Assembly (NCBI GenBank): GCA_038234715.1
Contig: JBBQTD010000003.1
Span: 1-64,000, forward strand
Origin: SZAS-103 sp038234715
GTDB lineage: Bacteria > Pseudomonadota > Gammaproteobacteria > Xanthomonadales > Xanthomonadaceae
DNA: 64,000 nucleotides
Direction: 5' to 3'
The notes below the pieces were generated by a model, which was not told where the DNA came from, ran no database searches, and was given only the letters and a program-made list of their open reading frames with translations. The position numbers were made by a program, and so were the translations under genes. This document shows, in pieces, positions 1 through 8,904 of this stretch. Within the stretch, counting starts at the first letter, position 1; every line of letters starts with the position of its first letter.

Positions 1-2
1 AC

Positions 3-3000
3 CCCTCTTATACCGAAATGTCCGGGACGGTGCGAATACTGGAAGAGGAACTGGCCGCGACCAACCGCGAGGTCATGGCTCTTACCCTGGAGCTGGACCA
101 GCGGGTGGAGGAGCGGACCAAAGAATTACAGCTCGCGCAACAAGAATTGGCCAAAACCAATTTAGAGCCGATGCAACTGACTCTGCAGAACGCGATTTTC
201 AACAGCGCCAACTTCTCGAGTATCGCCACCGATGCCAAGGGTGTCATTCAGATCTTCAATGTCGGCGCCGAGCGCATGCTGGGCTATACCGCCGCCGAAG
301 TGATGGACAAGATCACGCCGGCCGATATTTCCGATCCCCAGGAAGTGATCGCGCGCGCCAAAGCGTTAAGCGTCGAACTCGGGACTCCGATTACGCCCGG
401 CTTTGAGGCCTTGGTGTTCAAGGCCTCGCGCGGGATCGAGGACATCTACGAGCTGACCTACATCCGCAAGGATGGCAGCCGCTTCCCCGCCATCGTCTCG
501 GTCACCGCGCTGCGCGACGACCAGGAGCTGATCATCGGCTACCTGCTGATCGGCACCGACAACACCGCGCGCAAGCAGGCCGAAGAAGCACTGTTGAAAG
601 CGGGTGCCTTGCAAAGCGCGATCTTCAACAGCGCCAATTTTTCCAGCATCGCCACCGACGCCAAGGGCGTCATCCAGATATTCAACGTCGGCGCTGAGCG
701 CATGCTCGGTTACACGGCCGCCGAAGTGATGAACAAGATCACCCCGGCCGACATATCCGACCCGCAGGAACTGATCGCACGCGCGGCCGCACTGAGCCGG
801 GAACTCGACACGCCGATCACGCCCGGCTTCGCGGCGCTGGTGTTCAAGGCCTCGCGCGGCATCGAGGACATCTACGAGTTGACCTACATCCGCAAGGACG
901 GCAGCCGCTTCCCCGCCATCGTCTCAGTCACCGCGCTGCGCGATGCGCAGGAAAACATCATCGGGTACCTGCTGATCGGCACCGACAACACCGCGCGCAA
1001 GCAGGTCGAGGAGGCGCGCACCCTGCTCGACCAGCGCCTGCGCGACCAGCAGTTCTACACGCGCTCACTGATCGAATCGAACATCGACGCACTGATGACA
1101 ACCGACCCGCAAGGCATTATCTCCGACGTAAACCAGCAGATGATCGAACTCACCGGTCGGACGCGCGACGAACTGATTGGCGCGCCCTGCAAGCATTTCT
1201 TCACCGACCCGGTACGCGCCGATGCTGCTATCAACCGCGTGCTTACCGAGAACAAGGTGAGCGACTACGAACTGACCGTGCGCGCGCGCAACGGAGTGGA
1301 AACCGTGGTGTCATACAACGCCGCAACCTTCCACGATCGCGAGCGCAAGTTGCAGGGCGTGTTCGCTGCCGCCCGCGATGTCACCGAGCGCAAACGGTTC
1401 GACCGCACCTTGCAGGAAAAGAACATCGAGCTCGAGCATGCAAGCCGCATGAAATCCGAATTCCTGGCCACGATGTCGCACGAGTTGCGTACGCCGCTCA
1501 ATGCCATCATCGGTTTTTCCGAGGCGCTCAAGGACGGCCTGATGGGCGAGATGAGCGAGAGCCAGCACGAGTACATCGGCGACATCTTCACCAGCGGCCA
1601 GCACCTGCTTTCGCTGATCAACGACATTCTGGACCTGTCGAAGGTCGAGGCCGGCATGATGGCGCTCGAACTCGATCCGGTGGACCTGGACTCGTTGCTT
1701 TCGAACAGCCTGTCGATCGTCAGGGAAAAAGCAGCGGCGCAACACATCCAGCTCGAGCTGGAAATTGGCGAGGGACTGGGCGTTGCACAACTGGACGTGC
1801 GCAAGACCAAGCAGATCGTCTACAACCTGCTGTCGAACGCGGTCAAGTTCAGCGCGAACGGCGGACGCGTGACCCTGCGCGCGCGACATGTCTCGCGGAA
1901 GTGTGTGGGTAAGGTGTCCGACACCTGGCCGTCGCACAGCTTTCCGCTGGCGGACAACGAGTTCGGGGAGTTCCTTGAAATCTGCGTCATGGACAGCGGC
2001 ATCGGCATTTCGATCGAAAACATGGCGAAGCTGTTCCAGGCCTTCAGCCAGATCGACAGCAGCTTGGCCCGGAGGTTCGAGGGCACCGGGCTCGGCTTGG
2101 CAATGGTCAAGCAGCTCGCCGAACTGCATGGCGGCACCGTGGCCGTGGCCAGCGCAGAAGGAGAAGGCTCACGCTTCGCTGCGTGGTTGCCGCTGCGTAT
2201 GGCTGCGCTATCGGAAGCCGGGCCGCACCACGATGCCACTGTTGCAGGACTTGCGTCAGTAGAAACGACGGAGCGCATCGCGCTGGTGGTCGATGACGAC
2301 GACCGCGCGGCGGAGCTCGTGCGCTTGCTGCTCGAGTCCGAGGGATTCACGGTACTGCATGCCGCAAGCGCCGAGTCCGCCCTGCTGCTGGCACCGCAGC
2401 AACCGTTGAGCCTGATCACCCTGGACGTCCAGTTGCCCGGGATCGACGGCTGGGAATTCCTGTTGCAAATCCGCGAAAACGCGACACTCGCGCGCGTCCC
2501 GGTGGTGGTCATCGCGGGTGTCATCGACAAGATGCTGCCGTTGAAGGGTGGCGCCTCGGCGGTCCTACAAAAGCCGGTCAGCCGTGCGCAATTGAAAACG
2601 ACCCTGGCAATCCTTGGCCTGCATCCCGATCCGGCGCATACACGCACGGTCCTTGTCGTCGACGACGACCCAAGGGCGGTCGAGGTGATCGCCGCGTTCC
2701 TTCCGTCGCCGGCTTACGCTGTCGTGCGCGCGTATGGAGGAAGCGAGGCGATCGCCCTGACGCAATTGCTGAAGCCGGAGCTGATCGTGCTCGACCTCAT
2801 GATGCCGGAAGTCAATGGTTTCGATGTCGTCGAAGCCCTACAGCACAACACGTTGACAGCGCGCATTCCGATCCTGGTGGTGACGGCCAAACAGATCGCC
2901 GAGCAGGACCGCGTTGCGCTCAACGGCAATCCTGAAAATGTGATCCATATCATCGAAAAAGGCAATCTCCACCATGCGGGATTCATCGCCGAAGTCCGGC

Positions 3001-3020
3001 GTGCACTGTTGCCTCACTAG
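3..3020 (+). CDS. Multi-PAS hybrid sensor histidine kinase with two receiver domains (5' end cut by the window)
   Basis: Hybrid kinase that would autophosphorylate on His and pass the phosphate to Asp. The frame is open to the window edge and the first ATG (18) falls in a coiled-coil linker, so the true start is probably upstream. From ATG 18: coiled coil about 1-50, PAS1 about 55-185, PAS2 about 198-327, PAS3 about 345-460, HisKA with SHELRTP near residue 487, and HATPase with the boxes NLLSNAVKFS, DSGIGIS and GTGLGLAMV. Two REC domains follow (VVDDDD with TLDVQLPG; VVDDDP with VLDLMMPE), both with phospho-acceptor Asp. No membrane segment is visible in the part present. PAS1 and PAS2 are nearly identical. 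The gene lies 13 nt before a single-domain REC gene, then a REC-GGDEF-EAL-REC gene, so it probably feeds cyclic-di-GMP control. The class is secure; the signal is unknown. Confidence 0.93.
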   Translation, partial: PSYTEMSGTVRILEEELAATNREVMALTLELDQRVEERTKELQLAQQELAKTNLEPMQLTLQNAIFNSANFSSIATDAKGVIQIFNVGAERMLGYTAAEVMDKITPADISDPQEVIARAKALSVELGTPITPGFEALVFKASRGIEDIYELTYIRKDGSRFPAIVSVTALRDDQELIIGYLLIGTDNTARKQAEEALLKAGALQSAIFNSANFSSIATDAKGVIQIFNVGAERMLGYTAAEVMNKITPADISDPQELIARAAALSRELDTPITPGFAALVFKASRGIEDIYELTYIRKDGSRFPAIVSVTALRDAQENIIGYLLIGTDNTARKQVEEARTLLDQRLRDQQFYTRSLIESNIDALMTTDPQGIISDVNQQMIELTGRTRDELIGAPCKHFFTDPVRADAAINRVLTENKVSDYELTVRARNGVETVVSYNAATFHDRERKLQGVFAAARDVTERKRFDRTLQEKNIELEHASRMKSEFLATMSHELRTPLNAIIGFSEALKDGLMGEMSESQHEYIGDIFTSGQHLLSLINDILDLSKVEAGMMALELDPVDLDSLLSNSLSIVREKAAAQHIQLELEIGEGLGVAQLDVRKTKQIVYNLLSNAVKFSANGGRVTLRARHVSRKCVGKVSDTWPSHSFPLADNEFGEFLEICVMDSGIGISIENMAKLFQAFSQIDSSLARRFEGTGLGLAMVKQLAELHGGTVAVASAEGEGSRFAAWLPLRMAALSEAGPHHDATVAGLASVETTERIALVVDDDDRAAELVRLLLESEGFTVLHAASAESALLLAPQQPLSLITLDVQLPGIDGWEFLLQIRENATLARVPVVVIAGVIDKMLPLKGGASAVLQKPVSRAQLKTTLAILGLHPDPAHTRTVLVVDDDPRAVEVIAAFLPSPAYAVVRAYGGSEAIALTQLLKPELIVLDLMMPEVNGFDVVEALQHNTLTARIPILVVTAKQIAEQDRVALNGNPENVIHIIEKGNLHHAGFIAEVRRALLPH
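192..1015 (+). repeat. Intragenic direct duplication of a PAS domain
   Basis: Two adjacent copies of a 142-codon block, offset by exactly 426 nt (starting at 192 and 618), encode almost the same PAS domain. Both copies contain IATDAKGVIQIFNVGAERML and SRGIEDIYELTYIRKDG. Most nucleotide differences fall in third codon positions, so the copies are old enough to have diverged silently while the protein stayed constant. Confidence 0.9.
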
Positions 3021-3033
3021 AAGAGGTCAGAAG

Positions 3034-3447
3034 ATGGCCAGAGTCTTGATCATTGAAGACAACCCGGCGAACCTGAAGCTGACTTCGCTGCTGATGCGTC
3101 ATGCCGGCCACGCGGTGAGCAGCGCAGTCGATGCCGAGACCGGCTTGACCCTGGCGCGCGCCGAACAGCCGGACTTGATCCTGATGGACATCCAGCTGCC
3201 CGGCATGGACGGTTTCGCCGCGACCGCGCTGCTGAAAGCGGACCCGGCCACGGCAACCATCCCCATCATCGCGTTGACCTCGATGGCAATGAAAACGGAC
3301 CAGGAAAAAAGTCGCGCCGCCGGATGCGACGCCTACATCGCCAAACCACTGCGCTACCAGGAACTGTATGCCGCGGTCGACATGCTGCTGCTCAAGCGCT
3401 GGCCGGCAGGTACGAACGTTTCAAGGGCATGCGATCCGACGCCATGA
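3034..3447 (+). CDS. Single-domain response regulator (CheY/DivK type)
   Basis: A 137-residue stand-alone receiver. The start at 3034 was chosen because MARVLIIEDNP begins the first REC beta strand, and AGAGG lies at 3021-3025 about 9 nt upstream. Visible hallmarks are the acidic pair in IIEDN, the phospho-acceptor in LILMDIQLPGMDG, the conserved Thr in IALTS and the Lys in IAKPL. There is no output domain, so it probably relays phosphate from the upstream hybrid kinase to other proteins or acts by protein contact, as DivK does. Its stop overlaps the start of the next gene (ATGA at 3444-3447), which suggests translational coupling to the GGDEF-EAL protein. Confidence 0.9.
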   Translation: MARVLIIEDNPANLKLTSLLMRHAGHAVSSAVDAETGLTLARAEQPDLILMDIQLPGMDGFAATALLKADPATATIPIIALTSMAMKTDQEKSRAAGCDAYIAKPLRYQELYAAVDMLLLKRWPAGTNVSRACDPTP

Positions 3448-5699
3448 CGTTTCCTGCTCCCACCATCCTCATCGTCGACGACGAGATCCACAACCGCAAG
3501 TTGCTCGAGGCACTGTTGCGGCCCGAAGGTTACCTGACGAAGACTGCCGCGAGCGGCGAAGAGGCGCTCGCATCGATCTCACAATCGCCACCCGACCTGA
3601 TCCTGCTCGACGTCATGATGCCGGGCATGGATGGGCACCATGTTGCCAGGGTCCTCAAGGCGGACCCGGTGACGTCGGACATTCCGATCATCATGGTGAC
3701 CGCACAGATCGATCGCAGCGCCCGCCTCGCCGGCCTCACGGCGGGAGCCGAGGAGTTCCTCACCAAACCGGTCGATCGCGCAGAACTGTGGATCAGGGTG
3801 CGCAACCTATTGCGCCTGAAATCCTTTGCCGATTTCCTGAAGAACCACAGCGACATGCTCGAGCAGGAAGTGCAGGCGCGCATCGCCGAGCTCGAACACC
3901 TGGCGAACTACGATCAGCTCACCGGCCTGCCGAATCGCACGCTGTTTTACGAGACACTGCAAGAGACGCTGGCAGAGGCCTCGAACAGCGGCTGGATGGT
4001 CTGCGTGCTGTTTATCGACCTGGATCATTTCAAGAACGTGAACGACACGCTCGGACATGCGATCGGCGATGAATTGCTTCGCCAATTCAGCAACCGGCTG
4101 GTCCAATGCGTGCACACGCGCGATACGGTCGGGCGACTGGGAGGTGACGAGTTTGCGCTGATCCTGATGATGCAGGAGGGCCAGCACGCTGCCACCCACG
4201 TCGCCAACAAAGTCCGCGAGGCGTTGCGCGAGCCGTTCGACCTCAAGGGCCACGACGTCACCGTCACCGCGAGCATCGGCATCACCGTGCACCCGGACGA
4301 TGCTTCCGATCCGGAAACCATGCTCAAGTACGCGGACACCGCGATGTACCGCGCCAAGCAAGCGGGCCGCGATACCTTTCGCTTTTTCACGGCGCAGATG
4401 AATGCCGAGGCCCTTGCGCAGATCAAGCTGGAAAAGGCGGTGCGCAAGGCAGTCGAGAACGCGGAGTTTGTCCTGTTCTACCAACCCAAGGTGCAACTGA
4501 GCAGCGGCCGCATTACCGGCCTGGAGGCACTTCTTCGCTGGCAACGACCCGGACTTGGCCTAGCTTCACCCAGCGATTTCATCCCGGTGCTGGAAGAGAC
4601 AGGACTGATCGTCAGCGTGGGTACGTGGGTGATCGACGCGGCCTGTGCGCAAATCGGCCGATGGATGCGCTCCCCCATTGGACCCATTCAGGTATCGGTG
4701 AATGTCTCAGGACGTCAATTCATCGAAGGCGATCTCGAAGGGGACGTCGTCAAGGCGCTAGCTGCGCACGCCATTCCAGCAGACTTGCTCGAGCTGGAGT
4801 TGACCGAGAGTTCGCTGATGGCAAACACAGCGCGCACCATCACCACCCTGCTCAACCTGAAGAAGCTGGGCGTACAGATCTCCATCGACGATTTTGGCAC
4901 GGGCTATTCGAGCCTGGCTTACCTGCGCCGATTCCCGATCGACAAATTAAAGATTGATATCGCATTCATCCGCGACATCACCACCAACCCGGATGCGGCC
5001 GCCATCGCGCTGACCATTATCCGCATGGCCCACGGCCTGAAGCTGGATGTCATTGCGGAGGGAGTCGAAACCGAAGCGCAGCTCGAGTACCTGCGGCGCC
5101 ACGGCTGCGACCAGATCCAAGGCTACCATTTCAGCCGACCCTTGCCGCTGTCGGAAATCGAACAGGTGCTGCGTGAAGAAAAGCGTCTGGCGCCAACTGA
5201 TGGTATCGCCAATGCTCCGCTCAAGACGCTGCTTTTGGTCGACGACGAACCCGACATCCTGGTCGCGCTGCAGCGTGTGTTGCGGCTGGAGGGTTACAAC
5301 ATCCTGACGGCACGCTCTGCCGCCGAGGGTTTCGACTTGCTCGCCGTGCACCCGGTGCAGGTCATCGTGTGCGACCAGCGCATGCCACTAATGAGTGGCG
5401 CGGAGTTTCTCGATCGGGTCAAGGGACTGTATCCCGATGCGCTTCGTATTGTGTTGTCCGGTTATACCGATCTCGAACTGGTCATGGATTCGATCAATCG
5501 CGGCTCGATCTATCGTTTCTACACCAAGCCCTGGAACAGCGATGTCTTGCGCGACAACATCCGCGAAGCATTCCGCCACTACGCACTGATGCATGGTGGT
5601 CGACTTGGGCAATCGGAAAGCGAAGGACCATCCATCCATCCGTCGATCAAGCCTGTCGCCCAGGGACGCAGGCGACGATCGCGCCTTACGAAAACGTAG
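3444..5699 (+). CDS. REC-GGDEF-EAL-REC cyclic-di-GMP turnover protein
   Basis: A 751-residue response regulator able to make and/or break cyclic-di-GMP. Domains in order: REC1 about 5-120 (VDDE, LILLDVMMPGMDG, LTKPV); GGDEF about 150-315 with an intact GGDEF signature (RLGGDEFALI); EAL about 330-570 with EALLRW, DDFGTGYSSL and EGVET; REC2 about 590-710 with VDDEPD and VCDQRMPLMSG, the variant usual in receivers linked to RpfG-type proteins. An RxxD product-inhibition site is not seen before GGDEF (HTRD instead). A receiver at each end is less common than a single N-terminal one. Start 3444 overlaps the preceding stop. The upstream hybrid kinase is the likely phosphodonor. Whether cyclase or phosphodiesterase activity dominates cannot be told from sequence. 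Confidence 0.92.
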   Translation: MTFPAPTILIVDDEIHNRKLLEALLRPEGYLTKTAASGEEALASISQSPPDLILLDVMMPGMDGHHVARVLKADPVTSDIPIIMVTAQIDRSARLAGLTAGAEEFLTKPVDRAELWIRVRNLLRLKSFADFLKNHSDMLEQEVQARIAELEHLANYDQLTGLPNRTLFYETLQETLAEASNSGWMVCVLFIDLDHFKNVNDTLGHAIGDELLRQFSNRLVQCVHTRDTVGRLGGDEFALILMMQEGQHAATHVANKVREALREPFDLKGHDVTVTASIGITVHPDDASDPETMLKYADTAMYRAKQAGRDTFRFFTAQMNAEALAQIKLEKAVRKAVENAEFVLFYQPKVQLSSGRITGLEALLRWQRPGLGLASPSDFIPVLEETGLIVSVGTWVIDAACAQIGRWMRSPIGPIQVSVNVSGRQFIEGDLEGDVVKALAAHAIPADLLELELTESSLMANTARTITTLLNLKKLGVQISIDDFGTGYSSLAYLRRFPIDKLKIDIAFIRDITTNPDAAAIALTIIRMAHGLKLDVIAEGVETEAQLEYLRRHGCDQIQGYHFSRPLPLSEIEQVLREEKRLAPTDGIANAPLKTLLLVDDEPDILVALQRVLRLEGYNILTARSAAEGFDLLAVHPVQVIVCDQRMPLMSGAEFLDRVKGLYPDALRIVLSGYTDLELVMDSINRGSIYRFYTKPWNSDVLRDNIREAFRHYALMHGGRLGQSESEGPSIHPSIKPVAQGRRRRSRLTKT

Positions 5700-5712
5700 A
5701 TTGGCCGACGAA

Positions 5713-6120
5713 TCAGCGTGAGCGCGGCGGCGTGGCGAGCTCGCGGGCGTCCAGGAAACCGTCGTGATTGGTGTCCTGGCGCGCGAACGCTGCCGCCAGT
5801 GATGCCTCGTAGTCTGCGCGGGTTACCCGACGCGCGCCAGGAGGCAGTTCGTCACCCTCCAGTACCCCATTGCCATCTGTGTCAAGGCGGTCGAAGCCCC
5901 GGTCCATATAGGCGATGTACTCGGCGCGCGATACCCGAGCATCGCTGTCGGTGTCCATCCGTTGCAGATAGGCCAGCGGCGAACGCGGCGCGTCCTGCGC
6001 CGCAACGGGATGGATCAACGACAGGCCAGCCAGAATGCCGCCACCCAGCAGTGCCATGGTCACGCGCAACTCCAGCAGGCGCGGCGCGGATACCTCATCG
6101 CGTCTGCCGGATGTCTCCAC
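5713..6120 (-). CDS. Exported EF-hand protein
   Basis: A small protein with a hydrophobic N-terminal segment (MALLGGGILAGLSLIHPVAA) ending in a likely signal-peptidase site before QDAPR. Three EF-hand loops follow: DTDSDARVSRAE, DTDGNGVLEGDE and DTNHDGFLDARE. The first is weaker because Ala sits at the usual Gly. The product is probably a periplasmic calcium-binding protein of unknown role. Two starts are possible: GTG at 6120, or ATG at 6057, which begins directly at the hydrophobic segment and has GGAG about 13 nt upstream. It lies 13 nt downstream of the desaturase gene on the same strand and is probably co-transcribed with it. Confidence 0.75.
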   Translation of the reverse strand: METSGRRDEVSAPRLLELRVTMALLGGGILAGLSLIHPVAAQDAPRSPLAYLQRMDTDSDARVSRAEYIAYMDRGFDRLDTDGNGVLEGDELPPGARRVTRADYEASLAAAFARQDTNHDGFLDARELATPPRSR

Positions 6121-6133
6121 TATCGTGTGCGCC

Positions 6134-7348
6134 TCAGTGCGCCGCGATCGCGTAGCCCTTCATGCGCGCGGAAAAATCCTGCAGCGCGCGGATACCGGTG
6201 GCCTCGGCTTCGGCGCACCACGCCTGCAGCCTCTGCAAGGTCGCGTTGGCATCGTGCGAACGCTCTTCGAGTACCGTCGCCAAGCGCGCACGAAACTCGA
6301 CCAGCGTGGCCAGTTGTGGACGCCGCGAGACGAACGCTTGCAGCCGTTCGCGCGCTCCGGCATCAAGCCAGCGGCCGCCATCCGCAAGTCCCTTTCGAAG
6401 CTTGCGCGGCAACTTCTGCACAGGCTCGGAGGAATCGCGCTCGGCGCGCAGTGCCGGACGCATCACGTGGCGGTAGTAGTCGGTCATCGCCTGGAAGCGG
6501 TGGGTCAGCAACGCCCTGAGGGTCTCGCCATCGGGCATCGGGATGTTCGGACGCACGTCAAGCGACGGTGCAACGCGCAGCACCTTGGCCAAGCGCAGTG
6601 CTTCGAGCACCTTGATCGCCGCCCAGCCGATATCGAATTCGAACTTGCGCAGCGCGAATTTCGCCGAACTCGGGAATGCGTGATGGTTGTTGTGCAGTTC
6701 TTCGCCGCCGATCCAGAAACCCCACGGCGTAAGGTTGGTGGCCGTGTCGGTGGTTTCAAAATTGCGATAGCCCCACCAGTGGCCAACGCCGTTGACGACG
6801 CCCGCTGCCCAGAACGGCATCCACAACATCTGTACCGCCCAGATCGCGACCCCGATCACGCCGAAAAGCGCAACGCTGACGAACAAAAGGATCGTCGGGC
6901 CGAGGGTTGGATACTTGCTGTACAGATGGCGCTCGATCCAGTCGTCCGGGCAACCCTTTCCGTATTTCTCGATCGCCGGGCGATCGGCGCGCGCCACGCG
7001 GTAAAGCTCCACGCCCTGCCACATCACCTTGCGGATGCCATAGACCTGGGGGCTGTGCGGATCCTCGTCGGTCTCGCACTTCGCATGGTGCTTGCGATGA
7101 ATCGCTGCCCATTCCTTGGTGACCATAGAGGTGGTCAGCCACGACCAGAATCGGAAGAAATGCGCGAGTGCAGGGTGGAAATCCACTGCGCGATGCGCCT
7201 GGCTACGATGCAGGTAGAGCGTGACCGAGAAGATCGTGAGTTGGGTCACGACCATGAAATAGACGATGATGCCGACCCAGCCGAAACCGCTCAGGCCTTC
7301 GGTCAGCCAGCTGTAAAGCGCAGGGGGCATAGTGATCTCCACGGACAT
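6134..7348 (-). CDS. Fatty-acid desaturase (delta-9 acyl-CoA desaturase type) with a C-terminal extension
   Basis: A membrane di-iron desaturase that introduces a double bond into acyl chains and so tunes membrane fluidity. The three histidine clusters of the family are present: HRSQAH, HRKHH and HNNHH (in ELHNNHHAFPSSAKF). Hydrophobic stretches lie near residues 15-40 and 160-195. About 120 residues follow the core (from about residue 285), rich in Arg, Ala and Leu and probably helical; their role is unknown. The start at 7348 (MSVEITMPPALYSW) is preferred over an in-frame extension to 7633, because the extension would overlap mutM on the opposite strand. The 112-bp gap to mutM should hold divergent promoters. 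Confidence 0.88.
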   Translation of the reverse strand: MSVEITMPPALYSWLTEGLSGFGWVGIIVYFMVVTQLTIFSVTLYLHRSQAHRAVDFHPALAHFFRFWSWLTTSMVTKEWAAIHRKHHAKCETDEDPHSPQVYGIRKVMWQGVELYRVARADRPAIEKYGKGCPDDWIERHLYSKYPTLGPTILLFVSVALFGVIGVAIWAVQMLWMPFWAAGVVNGVGHWWGYRNFETTDTATNLTPWGFWIGGEELHNNHHAFPSSAKFALRKFEFDIGWAAIKVLEALRLAKVLRVAPSLDVRPNIPMPDGETLRALLTHRFQAMTDYYRHVMRPALRAERDSSEPVQKLPRKLRKGLADGGRWLDAGARERLQAFVSRRPQLATLVEFRARLATVLEERSHDANATLQRLQAWCAEAEATGIRALQDFSARMKGYAIAAH

Positions 7349-7460
7349 CCGCGCATGATGGGGCTTGATCGCCAGCGTTTCCACTGTGCGCGGGGGTATG
7401 GGGACCGCCGCATTCAGCTTTATTCGGCGCCAGATCCAAGAACTGTGACCCTGTGCTCTC

Positions 7461-8273
7461 ATGCCTGAATTGCCCGAAGTCGAAACCACGCGTCGCGGGC
7501 TCGCGCCACACCTGATTGGCCGGCGCGTGCTTGGCGCGACACTTCGTCGCCCGGACCTGCGCTGGCCAATCGCGCGCGAGATCGCCACCGAACTGCCGGG
7601 CCAGACTATCAGCGCGGTCATCCGTCGCGCCAAGTACCTTCTGGTAGCGGCCGAAACCGGCAGCGCACTGCTTCATCTGGGCATGTCCGGCGGCCTTCGC
7701 GTGATGCCCGCTGCGACCTCTCCGGGCTTGCACGATCACGTCGACATCTTCCTTGATTCGGGAATCGTGCTGCGCTTCAACGATCCACGCCGGTTTGGTT
7801 GCCTGCTCTGGCAGCCTGCGGGCAGCGTGCATCCCTTGCTTGCCGGGCTTGGGCCGGAGCCCCTGGGCGATGACTTCGACGGCGACCTTTTGTGGCGGAG
7901 CAGCCGCACCCGCAGCGCCGCCGTCAAGACCTTTCTGATGGACCAGCACGTGGTCGTCGGCGTGGGCAACATCTATGCGGCCGAAGCGTTGTTTCTTGCC
8001 GGCATCGACCCGCGCCGCGCAGCTTGGCGGGTCAGCCGCGAACGCTACGGTGGCCTCGCAGAAGCAGTACGGCAGATCCTCACCCATGCGATCGCGCGGG
8101 GCGGAACCACCTTGCGTGACTTCCTCGCGCCGGATGGTGCGCCCGGCTATTTCGAACAGGAGTTGTTCGTCTACGGGCGCGCGGGCGCAGCATGCAAGGC
8201 CTGCGGCGCAGGACTGCGCTCCGGGACACTCGGACAGCGTGCAACGGTCTGGTGTCCGCGCTGCCAGCGGTAG
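7461..8273 (+). CDS. mutM: Formamidopyrimidine-DNA glycosylase
   Basis: A base-excision repair glycosylase/AP lyase that removes 8-oxoguanine and formamidopyrimidines. It is 270 residues, the normal length. It starts MPELPEVET, where the exposed Pro2 is the Schiff-base nucleophile and Glu3 the acid. Also visible are RRAKYLL (phosphate-binding Lys), HLGMSG, NDPRRFG, VGVGNIYAAE (helix-two-turn-helix) and a C-terminal zinc finger CKAC-x16-CPRC. Every functional residue checked is present. It is transcribed away from the desaturase gene; the next gene begins 60 nt downstream with its own ribosome binding site. Confidence 0.97.
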   Translation: MPELPEVETTRRGLAPHLIGRRVLGATLRRPDLRWPIAREIATELPGQTISAVIRRAKYLLVAAETGSALLHLGMSGGLRVMPAATSPGLHDHVDIFLDSGIVLRFNDPRRFGCLLWQPAGSVHPLLAGLGPEPLGDDFDGDLLWRSSRTRSAAVKTFLMDQHVVVGVGNIYAAEALFLAGIDPRRAAWRVSRERYGGLAEAVRQILTHAIARGGTTLRDFLAPDGAPGYFEQELFVYGRAGAACKACGAGLRSGTLGQRATVWCPRCQR

Positions 8274-8332
8274 CGACCGGAGTCACTCCCGGGCACCCAG
8301 CGAACCGCTATAGTTCCCGCTTGGGGGACGGC

Positions 8333-8893
8333 ATGACGGACGCGGACATCACAACTTTGCTCGAGGCCGCGCGCGGTGGCGATCGCGTCGCCCTCGACAA
8401 TGTGCTTGCCACGCTCTATCGCGAGCTGCATGCCATGGCGCGCCGCCAGCTCAACGGGCAAAAAGGCGGCACGCTCGACACCACGGCGCTCGTGCATGAA
8501 TCGTACTTCAAGCTCGTCCGCAGCCAGCACGCGGAATTCGCCGACCGCGCGCATTTCTTCGCCTATGCGGCGACCGCGATGCGCAGCGTGGTGGTCGACT
8601 ACGCGCGCCAGCGGCTAAGCCAGAAGCGCGGTGGCGACCTGCAACGCGTCACCGATCTGCCCGACGACATTACCCCCGGGGTCAGCATCGGCGAGGAGAT
8701 GCTGCACCTTGATAGTGCGTTGCAGAAGCTGGCAGAAGTCGACAAGCGACTCGCTCAGGTGGTGGAACTTCGCTATTTCGCGGGCCTTTCCGAGGCCAAT
8801 ATCGGCGAGCTGCTGCAGTGCTCCGAACGAACCGTTCGGCGCGACTGGCAAAAGGCCAGGTTGTTCCTGCTGGCGGAACTGCAGCCGCACTGA
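8333..8893 (+). CDS. ECF-type RNA polymerase sigma factor associated with a Ser/Thr kinase
   Basis: A 186-residue sigma factor with region 2 (ATLYRELHAMARRQL, YAATAMRSVVVDYARQR) and a C-terminal region 4 helix-turn-helix (LSEANIGELLQCSERTVRRDW). It resembles the ECF family that sits beside Ser/Thr protein kinases (TIGR02999-like) rather than beside membrane anti-sigma factors. The start at 8333 (MTDADITTLL) follows GGGGGA at 8323-8328; longer in-frame starts overlap mutM. The next gene, 11 nt downstream, is a transmembrane Ser/Thr kinase, so control by phosphorylation is likely. The target genes are not evident. Confidence 0.88.
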   Translation: MTDADITTLLEAARGGDRVALDNVLATLYRELHAMARRQLNGQKGGTLDTTALVHESYFKLVRSQHAEFADRAHFFAYAATAMRSVVVDYARQRLSQKRGGDLQRVTDLPDDITPGVSIGEEMLHLDSALQKLAEVDKRLAQVVELRYFAGLSEANIGELLQCSERTVRRDWQKARLFLLAELQPH

Positions 8894-8904
8894 GGGCTGC
8901 GCGC

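Noticed and set aside
6035..7468. Plus-strand frame (477 codons) opposite the desaturase gene
   Set aside because: It mirrors the desaturase, has no domain, and runs into the mutM start.
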